A DNA stretch of 64,000 bases from Mayamaea pseudoterrestris (Eukaryota > Bacillariophyta > Bacillariophyceae > Sellaphorales > Sellaphoraceae), in the NCBI GenBank assembly GCA_027923505.1, contig BROI01000026.1, positions 186,001-250,000 on the forward strand, read 5' to 3'. Position numbers and translations under genes: made by a program. This document shows positions 19,056 through 28,641 of this stretch, in pieces (the stretch's first letter is position 1; every line of letters begins with the position of its first letter). The notes beneath the pieces are model-generated. The model saw nothing but the letters and a program-made list of their open reading frames with translations, was not told the DNA's origin and made no database searches.

Positions 19056-19862
19056 ATGAGCTACTTTCATGTTCTCGACTTGTCGCGATATGTCAGTGAC
19101 ACTTACAGAATCGCGAACGATTACTGGAAAGCAGCGACGAGTAATGTTCGACGGAGCACTTTGTTCGCGTTCGACGAACCTACGCCGTCAACGTCATCGA
19201 AGTACTTCATCATCGGAAGCAAAGGTCGACTAGATGGCACGGATCTTGACGCAATACTCTTTTTCGGAAGTGCAATTTTGATGCGAGTTGCACTTTATAT
19301 TCAAAAATCGCGACGAAAAGCTCTCTCGCAGCAATGTGACAATTGGCAATGCCGCTCCACGCAGAGCAGCAGCAGCAAGTCGGCGTCCATCGAGTCAATT
19401 TGTTACTACATGGCAAGCTACTTGTACATGCTGATGCCTTTGCTTCGGGCCGTGCGTCCACCGACACGCCAATCGTCGCTGTACTTCGATCGATTGAGAA
19501 ACCACCGAGAGCTCATTTTATTCACAGGGACAGCCCTTATGTTCCGATTCGTCTACTGGACCGTTCGACCACCCTTGCAACGCCGACGACGAGCGCTTGC
19601 TTCGAACAACTTGGAAGATGAGACGGAACTTTACTTGATAAAAATGAAGAACGGATTTAGGGATCCAAAGCTTCAACGCTTCATTGATAAATGCCAGGAA
19701 CAAAAGGACAGATTGAAAAAGGTTGGAAGCCCCGAGGAATTGCGAAAGCTAAAGATTGATGACATTAGGAAGAAAAGCCTAGTAATAAAGAAGGGCGACT
19801 TGCAGCTGTCGGACGAAAAGCTGCAAAGCATTCGATTGAGTCTGAATAGAGTGAACAGTTAA
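19056..19862 (+). CDS. Unknown membrane protein with C-terminal charged helix
   Basis: 268 residues, not recognised. Three hydrophobic segments are likely to span a membrane: DAILFFGSAILMRVALYI (about 70), SICYYMASYLYMLMPLL (about 115) and ELILFTGTALMFRFVYWTV (about 155), each flanked by Arg/Lys. The last ~80 residues are highly charged and helical (KLQRFIDKCQEQKDRLKK, then SDEKLQSIRLSLNRV), with coiled-coil character. No signal peptide is seen. Codon use and the intact frame support a real gene. It might belong to an organelle inner membrane, but there is no direct evidence. Confidence 0.6.
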   Translation: MSYFHVLDLSRYVSDTYRIANDYWKAATSNVRRSTLFAFDEPTPSTSSKYFIIGSKGRLDGTDLDAILFFGSAILMRVALYIQKSRRKALSQQCDNWQCRSTQSSSSKSASIESICYYMASYLYMLMPLLRAVRPPTRQSSLYFDRLRNHRELILFTGTALMFRFVYWTVRPPLQRRRRALASNNLEDETELYLIKMKNGFRDPKLQRFIDKCQEQKDRLKKVGSPEELRKLKIDDIRKKSLVIKKGDLQLSDEKLQSIRLSLNRVNS

Positions 19863-20216
19863 TGTGTATATATACTAGTTGCGTTGAGTATCTCGCATCC
19901 ACTTTCTCTGACACTCGGGGATACAAAGCTGTATAAGAAGCTGCTGCAGTCAGCACCAAACACTGCCATGGCACTCCCTTGGCATGTCCAGCTGGACCTA
20001 CCAGTAGTGAGCTTCTGAACCTCATAGGCAACTGCACTGTAAGTAGTATACTCTTTTGTGTCTAGCCTCTTTCCAACCAGCAACCCTCATATACTTTTAC
20101 TGTCTTATGGATGTTATAACAAGCGCAGTAATAGTAGGAGCCTGCTATTTACAATGTACATCTCTACTGTCGCTAGGCTCAGTCAGGCTCACTTGAATGG
20201 TTGCCTAGTATATACC
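19863..20216. other. Intergenic region, no gene seen
   Basis: About 350 bp downstream of the unknown membrane protein. It is AT-rich with no recognisable coding or RNA feature. It ends at the first of two 21-bp direct repeats that flank the decayed PS-repeat tract. Confidence 0.4.
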
Positions 20217-20237
20217 GCCACGCGGTCAAGTCAGACC
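20217..20237 (+). repeat. 21-bp direct repeat, left copy
   Basis: Begins GCCACGCGGTCAAG and ends GTCAGACC. A copy differing at two positions lies exactly 1600 bp to the right (21817-21837). GTCAGACC also pairs with GGTCTGAC at 20253-20260 as an 8-bp inverted repeat. The pair brackets the decayed PS-repeat tract. Confidence 0.75.
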
Positions 20238-20559
20238 ACAGTTTCGAATGTTCGGTCTGACTCGAGTCAGATCGGTCCCTTCCCCCTGCCGCAAGGTGAA
20301 AATTCCGGCGCGCAGAACACGTTTTAGGTACATAGTCTACACAAAATTTCTACATGGACACGGATTCTCGGGACTCGATAACGGTCAACGGATTACATCG
20401 GCATTGGACAAAGTACGACGCGCCGGTAATCCCGCAAGGAACGACCCGACAAGTGCTACACACTAACTGGGCATTATTGCATACTAGCTAACAAGCAGGC
20501 TTCTAAGCATATAAAATACCATGTTAGGCAGCTCAAGGAGCATGCCATTTAATTGTGCT

Positions 20560-21760
20560 TACCTTCAAATGCATGAAGTATGGTTCAACTTCTTGTCACC
20601 AGCTTGGCATCCTCTGAGGCTCCCAGTCTGTCTTTATCAATGACCAAGCAGCTTGCCGTCAAGTGTGCCATCATGTGATCCAAGTGGCAAGCCCAGTGAC
20701 TCACCTAGCGCAGGACCCAGTCTCTTTCTCAGTGCAGCACCAAGCTCGTCACATTCTGTAGCTCCCAGTTGGTCTCCCAGCACTCACCCCTGCAGCCTAC
20801 CGTCAAAGCACCAAGCCCAGAGTGTCACCTAGCGCAGGACCCAGTATCCATCCTAATGCAGCACCAATGTTTTCCCGCTCTGCAGCTTCCAGTTCATCTT
20901 CCAACACTCGCCCCAGCAGCTTGCCAACAAATGTGCCATTCAGTGACCCAAGCGCAAGGCCAATGCGTCATCTAGCGCATGACCTAGTCTCCTTCCCAGT
21001 GCAGCAGCACCTCCCCCTCTGTGGCTCCCACTTTGGTACCCAGCAATCACCCTAGCAGCTTGCTATCAAATGTTCCACCAATTGGATTCGAGACATTTTT
21101 TCTTCAAATACTAAACCATGCAGCTTGCCATCAACTGATTCAAGCACCAAGTCAAGTGAGATGCCTTTTGCAGGACCCAGTCTCCTTCCCAGTGCAGCTT
21201 CAAGCTTGTCACCCTCAGTGGCTCCCAGTTTGTCTCCAGGTCTCAACCCAGCAGCTTGTCATCAAGTGTGCCGTGATCAAAGTGGCAAGCCCAGTGACTC
21301 ACCTAGCGCAGAATCCAGTCTCTTTTCCAGCGCAAAACCAAGCTTGTCACCTTCTGTAGCTCCCCCTTGCTCTATACCAAGCAGCTTGCCATCAAGTGTG
21401 CCATCAAGTGACCCAAGTGGAAAGCCCAGTGACTCACCTAGCGCAGGACCCAGTCTCCTTCCCAGTGCAGCACCAAGCTTGTCACATTCTGTGGCTCCCA
21501 GTTGGTTTCCCTACACTCACCCCTGCAGCCTACCATCAAAGCGCCAAGCCCAGAGTGTCGCCTAGCGCAGGACCCAGCATCCATCCTAATGCAGCACCAA
21601 TGTTTTCCCCCTCTGCAACTTTCATGTGATCCAAATGCCTAGCCCGGTTATTCACCTAATGCAGGACTCAGGCGCTTTCCCAGTGCAGCACCAACTTGTC
21701 ACCCTCTGTAGCTCCCAGTTTATCTCCAAGCATTTAAAACTATGCAGTCTTTTGGAGCAC
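20560..21760 (+). pseudogene. Decayed Ser-Pro (PS) repeat coding tract
   Basis: All three plus frames contain pieces of a Ser-Pro repeat, such as SDSPSAGPSLLPSAAPSLS, LSPSVAPS and SSLPSSVPSSDPSGKPS. DNA units of roughly 180-250 bp recur ('actcacctagcgcaggaccc', 'gtcaccctctgtagctccca'), so the tract grew by internal duplication. The pieces shift between frames and are broken by stops, so no single long frame survives. PS-repeat regions are common in extracellular or cell-wall proteins of diatoms. The downstream and upstream parts of the parent gene are not recognisable here. Alternatives are an expressed gene with several introns or sequencing-error frameshifts, but the number of breaks argues for decay. 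Confidence 0.65.
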
Positions 21761-21816
21761 CAAATGAAGTAGCAAGCTTGCCACACATACGGGTACTGCA
21801 TGTGCATATGGAAAGT

Positions 21817-21837
21817 GCCACGCAGTCAGGTCAGACC
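21817..21837 (+). repeat. 21-bp direct repeat, right copy
   Basis: Begins GCCACGCAGTCAGG and ends GTCAGACC, 19 of 21 positions identical to 20217-20237. It is followed by GGTCCCTCGG. GGTCCCT also follows the left copy (20272) and recurs at 33542, 34958 and 34969. It lies 185 bp upstream of the SET-domain gene start. Confidence 0.75.
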
Positions 21838-22021
21838 CCGGTCCCTCGGTGCAATTTATTGTACCGCTCCGACATTTGATTTGGCGAGGCGGCGATCCGC
21901 GACGGTTTCGCGAGTCCACTCACATCGACCATCGACCCTCTACCATGGGAAAGAACATAGCCGGCATACCACATTGACTCTGTCACACTTGATTGCTTTT
22001 GAAAGACCTGACTGTTATAAA

Positions 22022-24269
22022 ATGTCTTCGCAAGTGGCTCGTATAGCCGCGGCAGTACTTTTGCTGCACCATTATGCTCACTCAGCCGACGAATCGAACC
22101 TCACCGAACAACCTCTTGAATGCGGCTTGTATCTGGCAGAATCAACAATCAAAGGCGCTGGCATGGGTATTTTTGCTGGCAAAGAATATAATGTGGGGCA
22201 AGATGTTGGACGAGGAGACGTTTGCATACCGTTCGTCGACATGTACTGGTGAGTCGAGCGACGCGTGACGGAATGTGACGCTAAAAGTTAACACTTGCCA
22301 GCGCCAGATGGAGAAGAACCTGCAATGTGCGGCTACTGATAACGATTAGATGATGTATGCAGTGCAGTCATTTACACAATGTTAAGATGTCATTCATACA
22401 AGACGTGCAAAAGAATTGATGCAAATATGTTCCTGTGACACCTCAGCTGGCACTCATCATCTGCGACAACACTTTTTCTTACTCTTTCATAGGCACAATG
22501 ATGATAACTTCTTCCCTAACCCTTTCTATAATTATTTTTGGAACGGTGGATCTATGGGCATGCATTTCGAGACGGATACAGGAGACATTGAAGCCTATTG
22601 TCCTGGATTAGACTGTGCCATCAACTGCCATCAAGGATTACTAAATGTTGGTAAATCATTTCCCGATTACGACGAAGGCAAGCTACACCGATCACTCGAC
22701 CCAGGCGCTGGTACATTTACACCATATCACAATGGAACTACAAAAGTGATTCGAGATATACCTGCTGGAGGCGAGTTGTTTAAAGATTATGGGCCAGATT
22801 GGTTTGATCATCGATACCACATATTTGGGCAAATGCCATTCGCGGACAACTACGATGACGCGCGAGAGCTTTTGCAAAGCATGGTAGAGCTCAAAACTTT
22901 CAAACAACATGAGCCAGTCCTTGCAGATTTGTATCAGCTTATGCGAGGACTTTCGAAGAAGGATCTGTACGATAGCCGAACATTGAATGCATTACCGGAA
23001 CGGCTCGAAGATGCCATTGAAGCTACCAAGCCACTAAAGGACTTGGGATCGATACTTCAGCCAAGCTATACGCACAGTTTGGCATACCTTCAAGAGCACG
23101 GCAAGTGCATTGACCATTTGGTGCCCAAACAATCCACCATTTCGCAAGCCAATCGAGGGGCCTTTGCGACCCGCAACTTACCAAAAGGCACCATTGTAAC
23201 AGCATCGCCCTTGCACCACGTTCCAGATAAGAAGTTTGCCAACATGTATAATTTTGCGCAGGTTGACGGTACATGGATGCGTGTGATGGATCAAATTGTT
23301 GGCAAACAGCTGGTCCTCAACTATTGCTTTTCGCATCCCGCAACGACGCTTATGCTGTGCCCGTATGGGTCGCAAATCAACTACATTAACCATGACCGGG
23401 AGCGAGCCAATGTGCGAGTTCAGTGGGCCACCAATTTTGCGGTTGGTCACAATCAAAGTGTTGTGGATCACGGCGATTTCGAGTTTTTGCGATCGACTGA
23501 GCGACCAGTGCTGGCCTTTGATTATGTTGCTATCAAGGATATTGCCGAAGGTGAAGAAGTGTTTCTGGACTATGGGGATGACTGGATCAAGGCCTGGGAA
23601 GCGCACGTGGCGACTTTCCGACCGGTTACTGGCGCCGACAAGTACACGTCGGCCCATCAATGGGATCGTGAGATGCGAGACGCGCTGATTCGCACGCAGT
23701 ATGAGCAAACGTTTGACCCATACCCTGCGCATATGGAGATTCGCTGTCATTCAGGACTGATGAATGCGCACGGCATGGTGGACTATGAGTGGTACCCAAA
23801 TGACTATGGCCTACCTTGTCAAGTGACGAGTCGCATAGAAGAGAATAACACGCATCTGTATACGGTTGATTTGATTTGGGAGGCTGGCAAGAATGGTCGA
23901 GATACAGAGTATCGAATGGAACGAGCCGGTGTACCGCGCAAGTCCATACACTTTTTCAACCGACACCATACCACAGACATTCACTTGCCGAATGCTTTTC
24001 GACATCCGATTGGGATACCGGACGATATACTTCCAACTGGATGGAAAAACGTCAAGATGGGCGGAGACGACAGAATCACTTCCTTGCTCGATACCAGGGT
24101 GACACAGGAGCAAATGAGCAATTTTGCCGTCGTTGACTCTGATTTGTACGATGGTGATGACGATGAGATTGACAATGACGACGATAACGACAACGGCGAT
24201 GAAGATGACGATGAGGATGATGGAGTGGGTAACGATGCTAGCAGTATAGCCGACTACGACGAATTGTAA
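22022..24269 (+). CDS. Secretory-pathway tandem SET-domain protein
   Basis: CDS join(22022..22248, 22493..24269), 667 residues. The 244-bp intron starts GTGAGT and ends TCATAG, and splits a Trp codon (TG|G). The N-terminus is a signal peptide (MSSQVARIAAAVLLLHHYAHSADES). Two SET-like regions follow. The first runs from GAGMGIFAGKEY to DIPAGGELFKDYGPDWF (residues ~45-195), and its NH motif is altered (AINCHQGLLNVG). The second runs from RGAFATRNLPKGT to IAEGEEVFLDYGDDW (~310-460) with the expected NYINHDRERANVRV. SET domains methylate lysine. The C-terminal ~200 residues are unknown and end in a long Asp/Glu tail. A SET protein entering the ER is unusual, so nuclear histone methylation is unlikely (inference). 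Confidence 0.82.
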
Positions 24270-24544
24270 ACGTCGATCGGCTCCGCCTTTTGGCAGGCTC
24301 ATCGGAAATTGAAAAGGGGGTTCTATAAAAGAGCTTGTTTTAGTTGGATTGCATACTGGGAACATATGGTCCTGTTGTGAGCAAGGTTATGGCGGTTAAT
24401 TCTTTCAATGGAAAATTTAATTCTATTCAGTCATTTATATAAAAGACCATGCCACCCGTTTTTCTGTGCTAATAGTTGTAGCGGGGCAACTTAAACACTA
24501 CGGCAGGTTGCTTGTCGTGCATAAATAATCATGCTCGTTCGCCT
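24270..24544. other. Short convergent intergenic region
   Basis: About 275 bp between the SET-gene stop and the aminotransferase stop. It should hold two 3' UTRs. No gene or repeat is seen. Confidence 0.4.
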
Positions 24545-25873
24545 CTACAAATTAACTTGCTGATCAACGTAGCTCTTAAACTTGGAAACAAACAACTCGG
24601 CGCCCCTTGTCAAGTCTTCCATACTGAGATAAGCAAAGCATAGACGCAGCGATTGTCTAAGCTCGACTGCGAGTGCATCCAGGGAGTCGCCGTTCGATTT
24701 GCTGCGGTCAGAGGCAACGAGACACTGTGTGCCGAGCAGAAAAGTCAAGTCGGGCTGACAATAGCTCAAAAATTGCTCGGCCTCAAACGGCAGTATCACC
24801 CAAAGAAAATAGCCGCCGCATGGTTTGCAAGGTAGTTGTATGCGCGACTCCTTAACAAGTATCGCAACAAGGACTTTCGCTCGGTTTGCATAGGCAAGGC
24901 ACAGCTTGTCCAACACGCCATCACAAATCCGCTGCCGCAAAGCGTTACAGAACATATGACCCATGAATGGAGCGACTCCACCTTGGCTGACAATGTAACC
25001 ATACTGCTTTATTGCATCAACGACCGTACAAGGTGCCTCGATCCAGCCGAGACGAACGCCAGGCGCAAAAATCTTGGTAAAACTTGATACCGAGCAGCAT
25101 CCGTACAACAGCGACCGAATATCCGTTGATTGATTGGTTTGCTCAAGAGATGTAAAAACATCTGATACATCGTCTTGTTGCGTGGCATTAAACATGGCCA
25201 TCCGAGCTGGTCGTCTAATTCCATCGTCTCTGCCATTTCCGTTGTCGTTGCGATAGTCAAGCAAGTGATAGACTTCATCTGCCACAACGAGAAATTGGTA
25301 TTGTCGAGCCAGCTTGGCGATCCGAAAGCGATGCTTCAAAGGCATGGTTCGACCGGTGGGATTCTGATGCGTCGGAACAATGTATAGAATCCGAGGTAGT
25401 GGACGAGATGAAGCGACACAATCACTCAACTGCGCTTCTAATGCGTCCATATCGACGACTCCAGCATGTTGCATCGGCAGTGACTCTATTATAAGTCCAT
25501 GGCTTTGGAAAATGTTGGCGGCCAAGAAGTAGGTAGGATCCTCTACCCAGACTCTGTCGTTGGGTTGCGTCGCGACGGCGCAGAGTAATTCAATGCCATG
25601 ACTGACTCCACCCGTTACAAAGAAAGAATTCGATGTACACGCAGGACCCTCATCGTTGAGGCATTGTCGTTGAAGGAAGAATTGAAGTTCTTGAAGCAGG
25701 TTTGCTTGTCCGGCCTCGTCGCCGTAGTTGAGTGACGCTTGGAGTGCTTGCTCGTCGTCGTCGGACGATAACGTTGAGTCGGAAGACCCTACTCGATTCA
25801 ATAAAGCCTTCATTTCTTGAACTGGTACCAGATCCCTATTCGGATGGCCCTTGGCAAAGTTGAAGGTCGTCAT
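24545..25873 (-). CDS. PLP-dependent fold-type I aminotransferase
   Basis: 442 residues starting MTTFNFAKGHPNRDL. The class I/II aminotransferase pattern is complete: NYGDEAGQANLLQEL near the N-terminus, GVSHGIELL, HQNPTGRTMPL (the PLP-contact Asn), VADEVYHLLDY (Asp and Tyr), and SSFTKIFAPGVRLGW with the Schiff-base Lys. A conserved Arg near the C-terminus (LRLCFAYLSMEDL) would bind the substrate carboxylate. The NYGD-A and FAPGVRLGW signatures are closest to the 2-aminoadipate/aromatic/valine-pyruvate aminotransferase group (the domain also fused in MocR regulators, but no DNA-binding domain is present here). Substrate cannot be fixed. No targeting peptide is evident, so it is probably cytosolic. 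Its upstream region is the CRE-like repeat array shared with the PIN1 gene. Confidence 0.88.
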   Translation of the reverse strand: MTTFNFAKGHPNRDLVPVQEMKALLNRVGSSDSTLSSDDDEQALQASLNYGDEAGQANLLQELQFFLQRQCLNDEGPACTSNSFFVTGGVSHGIELLCAVATQPNDRVWVEDPTYFLAANIFQSHGLIIESLPMQHAGVVDMDALEAQLSDCVASSRPLPRILYIVPTHQNPTGRTMPLKHRFRIAKLARQYQFLVVADEVYHLLDYRNDNGNGRDDGIRRPARMAMFNATQQDDVSDVFTSLEQTNQSTDIRSLLYGCCSVSSFTKIFAPGVRLGWIEAPCTVVDAIKQYGYIVSQGGVAPFMGHMFCNALRQRICDGVLDKLCLAYANRAKVLVAILVKESRIQLPCKPCGGYFLWVILPFEAEQFLSYCQPDLTFLLGTQCLVASDRSKSNGDSLDALAVELRQSLRLCFAYLSMEDLTRGAELFVSKFKSYVDQQVNL

Positions 25874-25989
25874 AGCGAGCGCCTTTTGTCAGTCGGAGCT
25901 AGGAGAAAGCGAGATTTGGTTGATGATTGTGCGAAGTTGACGAGACTTTCAAGTCGCTCATACATATACACCATTTTTTGGTTACTATT

Positions 25990-26355
25990 GCCTTGAAACG
26001 AGTGCCAGTGTCAAATACGTAGTTAGGCAATAGTACGAAACAAGTGCCAGTGAAAACTACGTCATAAGACAATACACCGAAACGGGTGCCAATGAAAACT
26101 ACGTCACGAGACTATAGTGCGAAACGAGTGCCAGTGAAAACTACGTCATTAGGCAATATTGTGAAACGAGTGCCAGTGAAAACTACGTCATAAGACGAAA
26201 CGGGTGCCAGTGTCAATTACGTCATCAGGCAATAGTACGAAACGAGTGCCAGTGTCAATTACGTCATCAGGCAATAATACGAAACGAGTGCCAGTGTCAA
26301 TTACGTCATAAGGCAATAGTACGAAACGAGTGCCAGTGTCAAAAACGTCATATGT
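25990..26355. repeat. Nine tandem ~41-44-bp repeats carrying ACGTCA (CRE-like) motifs
   Basis: The string 'gaaacgagtgccagtg' (with small variants) recurs at about 25996, 26037, 26078, 26122, 26163, 26195, 26239, 26280 and 26321, period mostly 41-44 bp with one 32-bp unit. Eight units end in ACGTCA (TACGTCA in most), the core of CRE/bZIP sites. The first has a degenerate TACGTAG. The array sits between divergent ATGs of the aminotransferase (25873) and PIN1 (26500) genes, within ~120 bp of one and ~150 bp of the other, so it may act as a two-way enhancer or promoter (inference). TGACGT elements are known to mediate CO2/cAMP responses of carbonic-anhydrase promoters in Phaeodactylum. Confidence 0.85.
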
Positions 26356-26499
26356 GAGTAGTTGTCTTACTGTTAAAACGTATTACCGGTTTTGGTTTGC
26401 GTTCATCATTCGCACGTTTGCGCGTCTCGCGGCCATGGATGCATTGCAGTACTTGCAGTAGTAGTAGTCAACGAATGTACCATTGAATATATTTTATCT

Positions 26500-27345
26500 A
26501 TGATGGAAATTGATGCAGCTCCCGCTGACACTTTAGTAGACGTAGTAGACGCAGTATCGCAGGCTGCTGCCGCTGCAGTGGCCGACGCTGTCGCCCAAGC
26601 CGTCCTTGCCGAGCAGCCGATTGTCGATCAGCAGCAGTCATATTTGCCTGCAGATCCAGAAACATTGCCGGCGGGATGGGTCAAGAAGCTGTCGCAGTCG
26701 CAGCCAAATTGTTTTTACTATTTCAACTACGAGGCAGGCTTGTCGACTTGGCAGAGACCAAACTCTGTATCGGAAGATGGCGACGACGAGGACCAGCAAG
26801 TGGACGACGATCAGCAGGCCGATGACTTGATTAATCAACCAAGTATGGAATCAGTCGAATCAACGCCGGGCAATGGAGCAGAGGAAAAGGACGCTACATC
26901 TTCCAATAAGCGTTCCATTGTCGAAGATACCTCGGCCGATTCTGCTGCTGCTGCTCCACCGGCTGCCAAGCGCACCAAGACGACTCCAAAAGAGGTTCGT
27001 GTTTTGCACATTTTGAAAAAGCACAAGGACTCGCGAAAACCATCCTCCTGGCGAGTACCTCACATTACGCAGACACTGGAACAAGCTCGAGTTGAATTAT
27101 CCGACATTATATCCTTGCTGCAGGAAGTCCAGGATCATCCGGAGGAACTGCGAGCCACCTTTCAGGAGCTGGCCCGAACGGAAAGCGACTGCAGCAGCGC
27201 CAAGCGAGGCGGCGACTTGGGATTCTTTGGACCGCGCAAAATGCAACCAGCCTTTGAGAAGGCGTCCTTTGCATTGGAGATTGGAGAAATGAGTGGTTTG
27301 GTTGAAACGAGTAGTGGAGTGCATACGATTCTGCGAATTGGATGA
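26500..27345 (+). CDS. PIN1: PIN1-type peptidyl-prolyl isomerase (WW + parvulin)
   Basis: 281 residues from the tandem ATGs at 26500/26503. The frame is open further upstream but without an ATG. An Ala/Val-rich leader precedes a WW domain (LPAGWVKKLSQSQPNCFYYF ... LSTWQRP, residues ~55-90), then an acidic/Ser linker and the parvulin domain (~165-281). Catalytic and phosphate-binding residues match human PIN1: HILKKH, the basic loop SRKPSSWR (Arg-Lys in place of Arg-Arg), the catalytic Cys in SDCSSAK, GGDLGFF, MQPAFEKASFAL, and the final GVHTILRIG. Known role: isomerisation of phospho-Ser/Thr-Pro bonds in cell-cycle and transcription proteins, mainly nuclear. The long leader and linker make it larger than the usual ~165 residues. 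A possible NLS is KRTKTTPKE. Confidence 0.93.
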   Translation: MMEIDAAPADTLVDVVDAVSQAAAAAVADAVAQAVLAEQPIVDQQQSYLPADPETLPAGWVKKLSQSQPNCFYYFNYEAGLSTWQRPNSVSEDGDDEDQQVDDDQQADDLINQPSMESVESTPGNGAEEKDATSSNKRSIVEDTSADSAAAAPPAAKRTKTTPKEVRVLHILKKHKDSRKPSSWRVPHITQTLEQARVELSDIISLLQEVQDHPEELRATFQELARTESDCSSAKRGGDLGFFGPRKMQPAFEKASFALEIGEMSGLVETSSGVHTILRIG

Positions 27346-27416
27346 ATGAATGATTGTTTTATTAGCTAATTTGATTAGTAGAAAAGCTTTACTACGATAA
27401 ATGAATCGTTTACGTA

Positions 27417-28457
27417 TTATATATCAGACTGGGCCGACATTGTCGTCACTGCTGACTTTGGCTCGTCAAAGACTTTGTATAGCTGGTGCGTATAATACTT
27501 TGGTCGATCATCCAGTCGAAAGTGCAGCCAGGCGACTCCAGTCCCGGACGTGCTCCACCATACCGGTTGACTTGCCTTTATTGTCCACCGCTGCAGCATA
27601 CTTGACGCAGCCAGCGACCAAAGGCTCCGGACTTGGTTCGCCGGAGCATGTCGCACAAACTTGGCCAAGTGACCATAGGAAGAAGCGTCATTCAACGGTT
27701 TCGGTACAACCAGCAATGCATCCTTGCCTAGATTATCAAAAGCGCAAGACAATGCATCTTGTTGACAAGCTTGAAACTGCGCTGCAAATGCTTGCGAATT
27801 AGGTGACTCGTCGGCAAAGTCTGCCAAATCGGGAGCATCGACAAGAACAAACTCAAATGACTTCGTCAAACATGTTTCCGCATTGACTGGGGGTGTTTCA
27901 AAAAAGACTGCCTTGAATGGAGCGTCTTGAATGAGTTTGGTGAGTGAGTCTGCAGCATGAGTCGTTGAGCCGCTTGCTTCCACTGCTGATGCATCTGCCA
28001 TGTGCCTTGCCCACTGATGAAACGACAATGGCTTGCCGGCTGCATCAAGTGCTTGATACTTGACAAAGGATGCTCCGTTTGCATGTTTGCCTTCTTCCGT
28101 TCGTTTGTAAAATATTTTAGTTTTTAGTTTTGTCTTTGCCATGATTTCATTCGTTGCTGATTCAATCAGATTCGCAGTACTTGTAGCAGGCGAGTTCTCT
28201 GCTGTCTGCTGCTGCTGCTGATTGTTATTACTACTATTATTTGACTTCTTCAACGAGCCTTGCTGCTGATGCTTCTTATTGAGTAACTTGACGGCGGCTT
28301 GCCTAGTTGGAGTGCGAAACCTTAGCGTAAAGAGTATTCCAAAGGTAATCCAAAATACAACGCACGGGTTCCTCCAGCAGCTACTGCTGCGCCGATGCTT
28401 GCTATTGCTAGTAGCACTATTTGAACGTGATGATCTTGGCTGACAGACCTGCGGCAT
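27417..28457 (-). CDS. DUF6940-like protein with N-terminal membrane anchor
   Basis: 346 residues from the ATG at 28457 (MPQVCQPRSS). A Ser/Arg-rich N-terminus is followed by one hydrophobic helix (CVVFWITFGILFTLRF, about residues 32-47), which suggests a type II membrane protein. A Gln/Asn-rich linker follows. The C-terminal ~220 residues have the pattern SFHQWARHM ... APFKAVFFETPPV ... FEFVLVDAPDLADFA ... FDNLGKDALLVVPKPL ... YGHLAKFVRHAP, ending VWWSTSGTGVAWLHFRLDDRPKYYTH. From memory this fits the uncharacterised DUF6940 family found in bacteria and algae, of unknown activity. I am moderately sure of the family and make no functional claim. It is divergent from the NAD kinase gene with under 200 bp between starts. 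Confidence 0.65.
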   Translation of the reverse strand: MPQVCQPRSSRSNSATSNSKHRRSSSCWRNPCVVFWITFGILFTLRFRTPTRQAAVKLLNKKHQQQGSLKKSNNSSNNNQQQQQTAENSPATSTANLIESATNEIMAKTKLKTKIFYKRTEEGKHANGASFVKYQALDAAGKPLSFHQWARHMADASAVEASGSTTHAADSLTKLIQDAPFKAVFFETPPVNAETCLTKSFEFVLVDAPDLADFADESPNSQAFAAQFQACQQDALSCAFDNLGKDALLVVPKPLNDASSYGHLAKFVRHAPANQVRSLWSLAASSMLQRWTIKASQPVWWSTSGTGVAWLHFRLDDRPKYYTHQLYKVFDEPKSAVTTMSAQSDI

Positions 28458-28641
28458 GATCCATTTCAACTAATAGTTACTGTAGCTTTCTATTGTCAGC
28501 AGGAGCAAATAGCGTTGAGATCATGGCGAAGTTGCGATGCTCCAAATCGTGGCGAATATCATTACCGGTACGATCCATTTTCATTTTCGCTTTGGAAGCG
28601 TTGGAACCCATCAATCAACGCGTCAGTTTCACCATGGAAGG

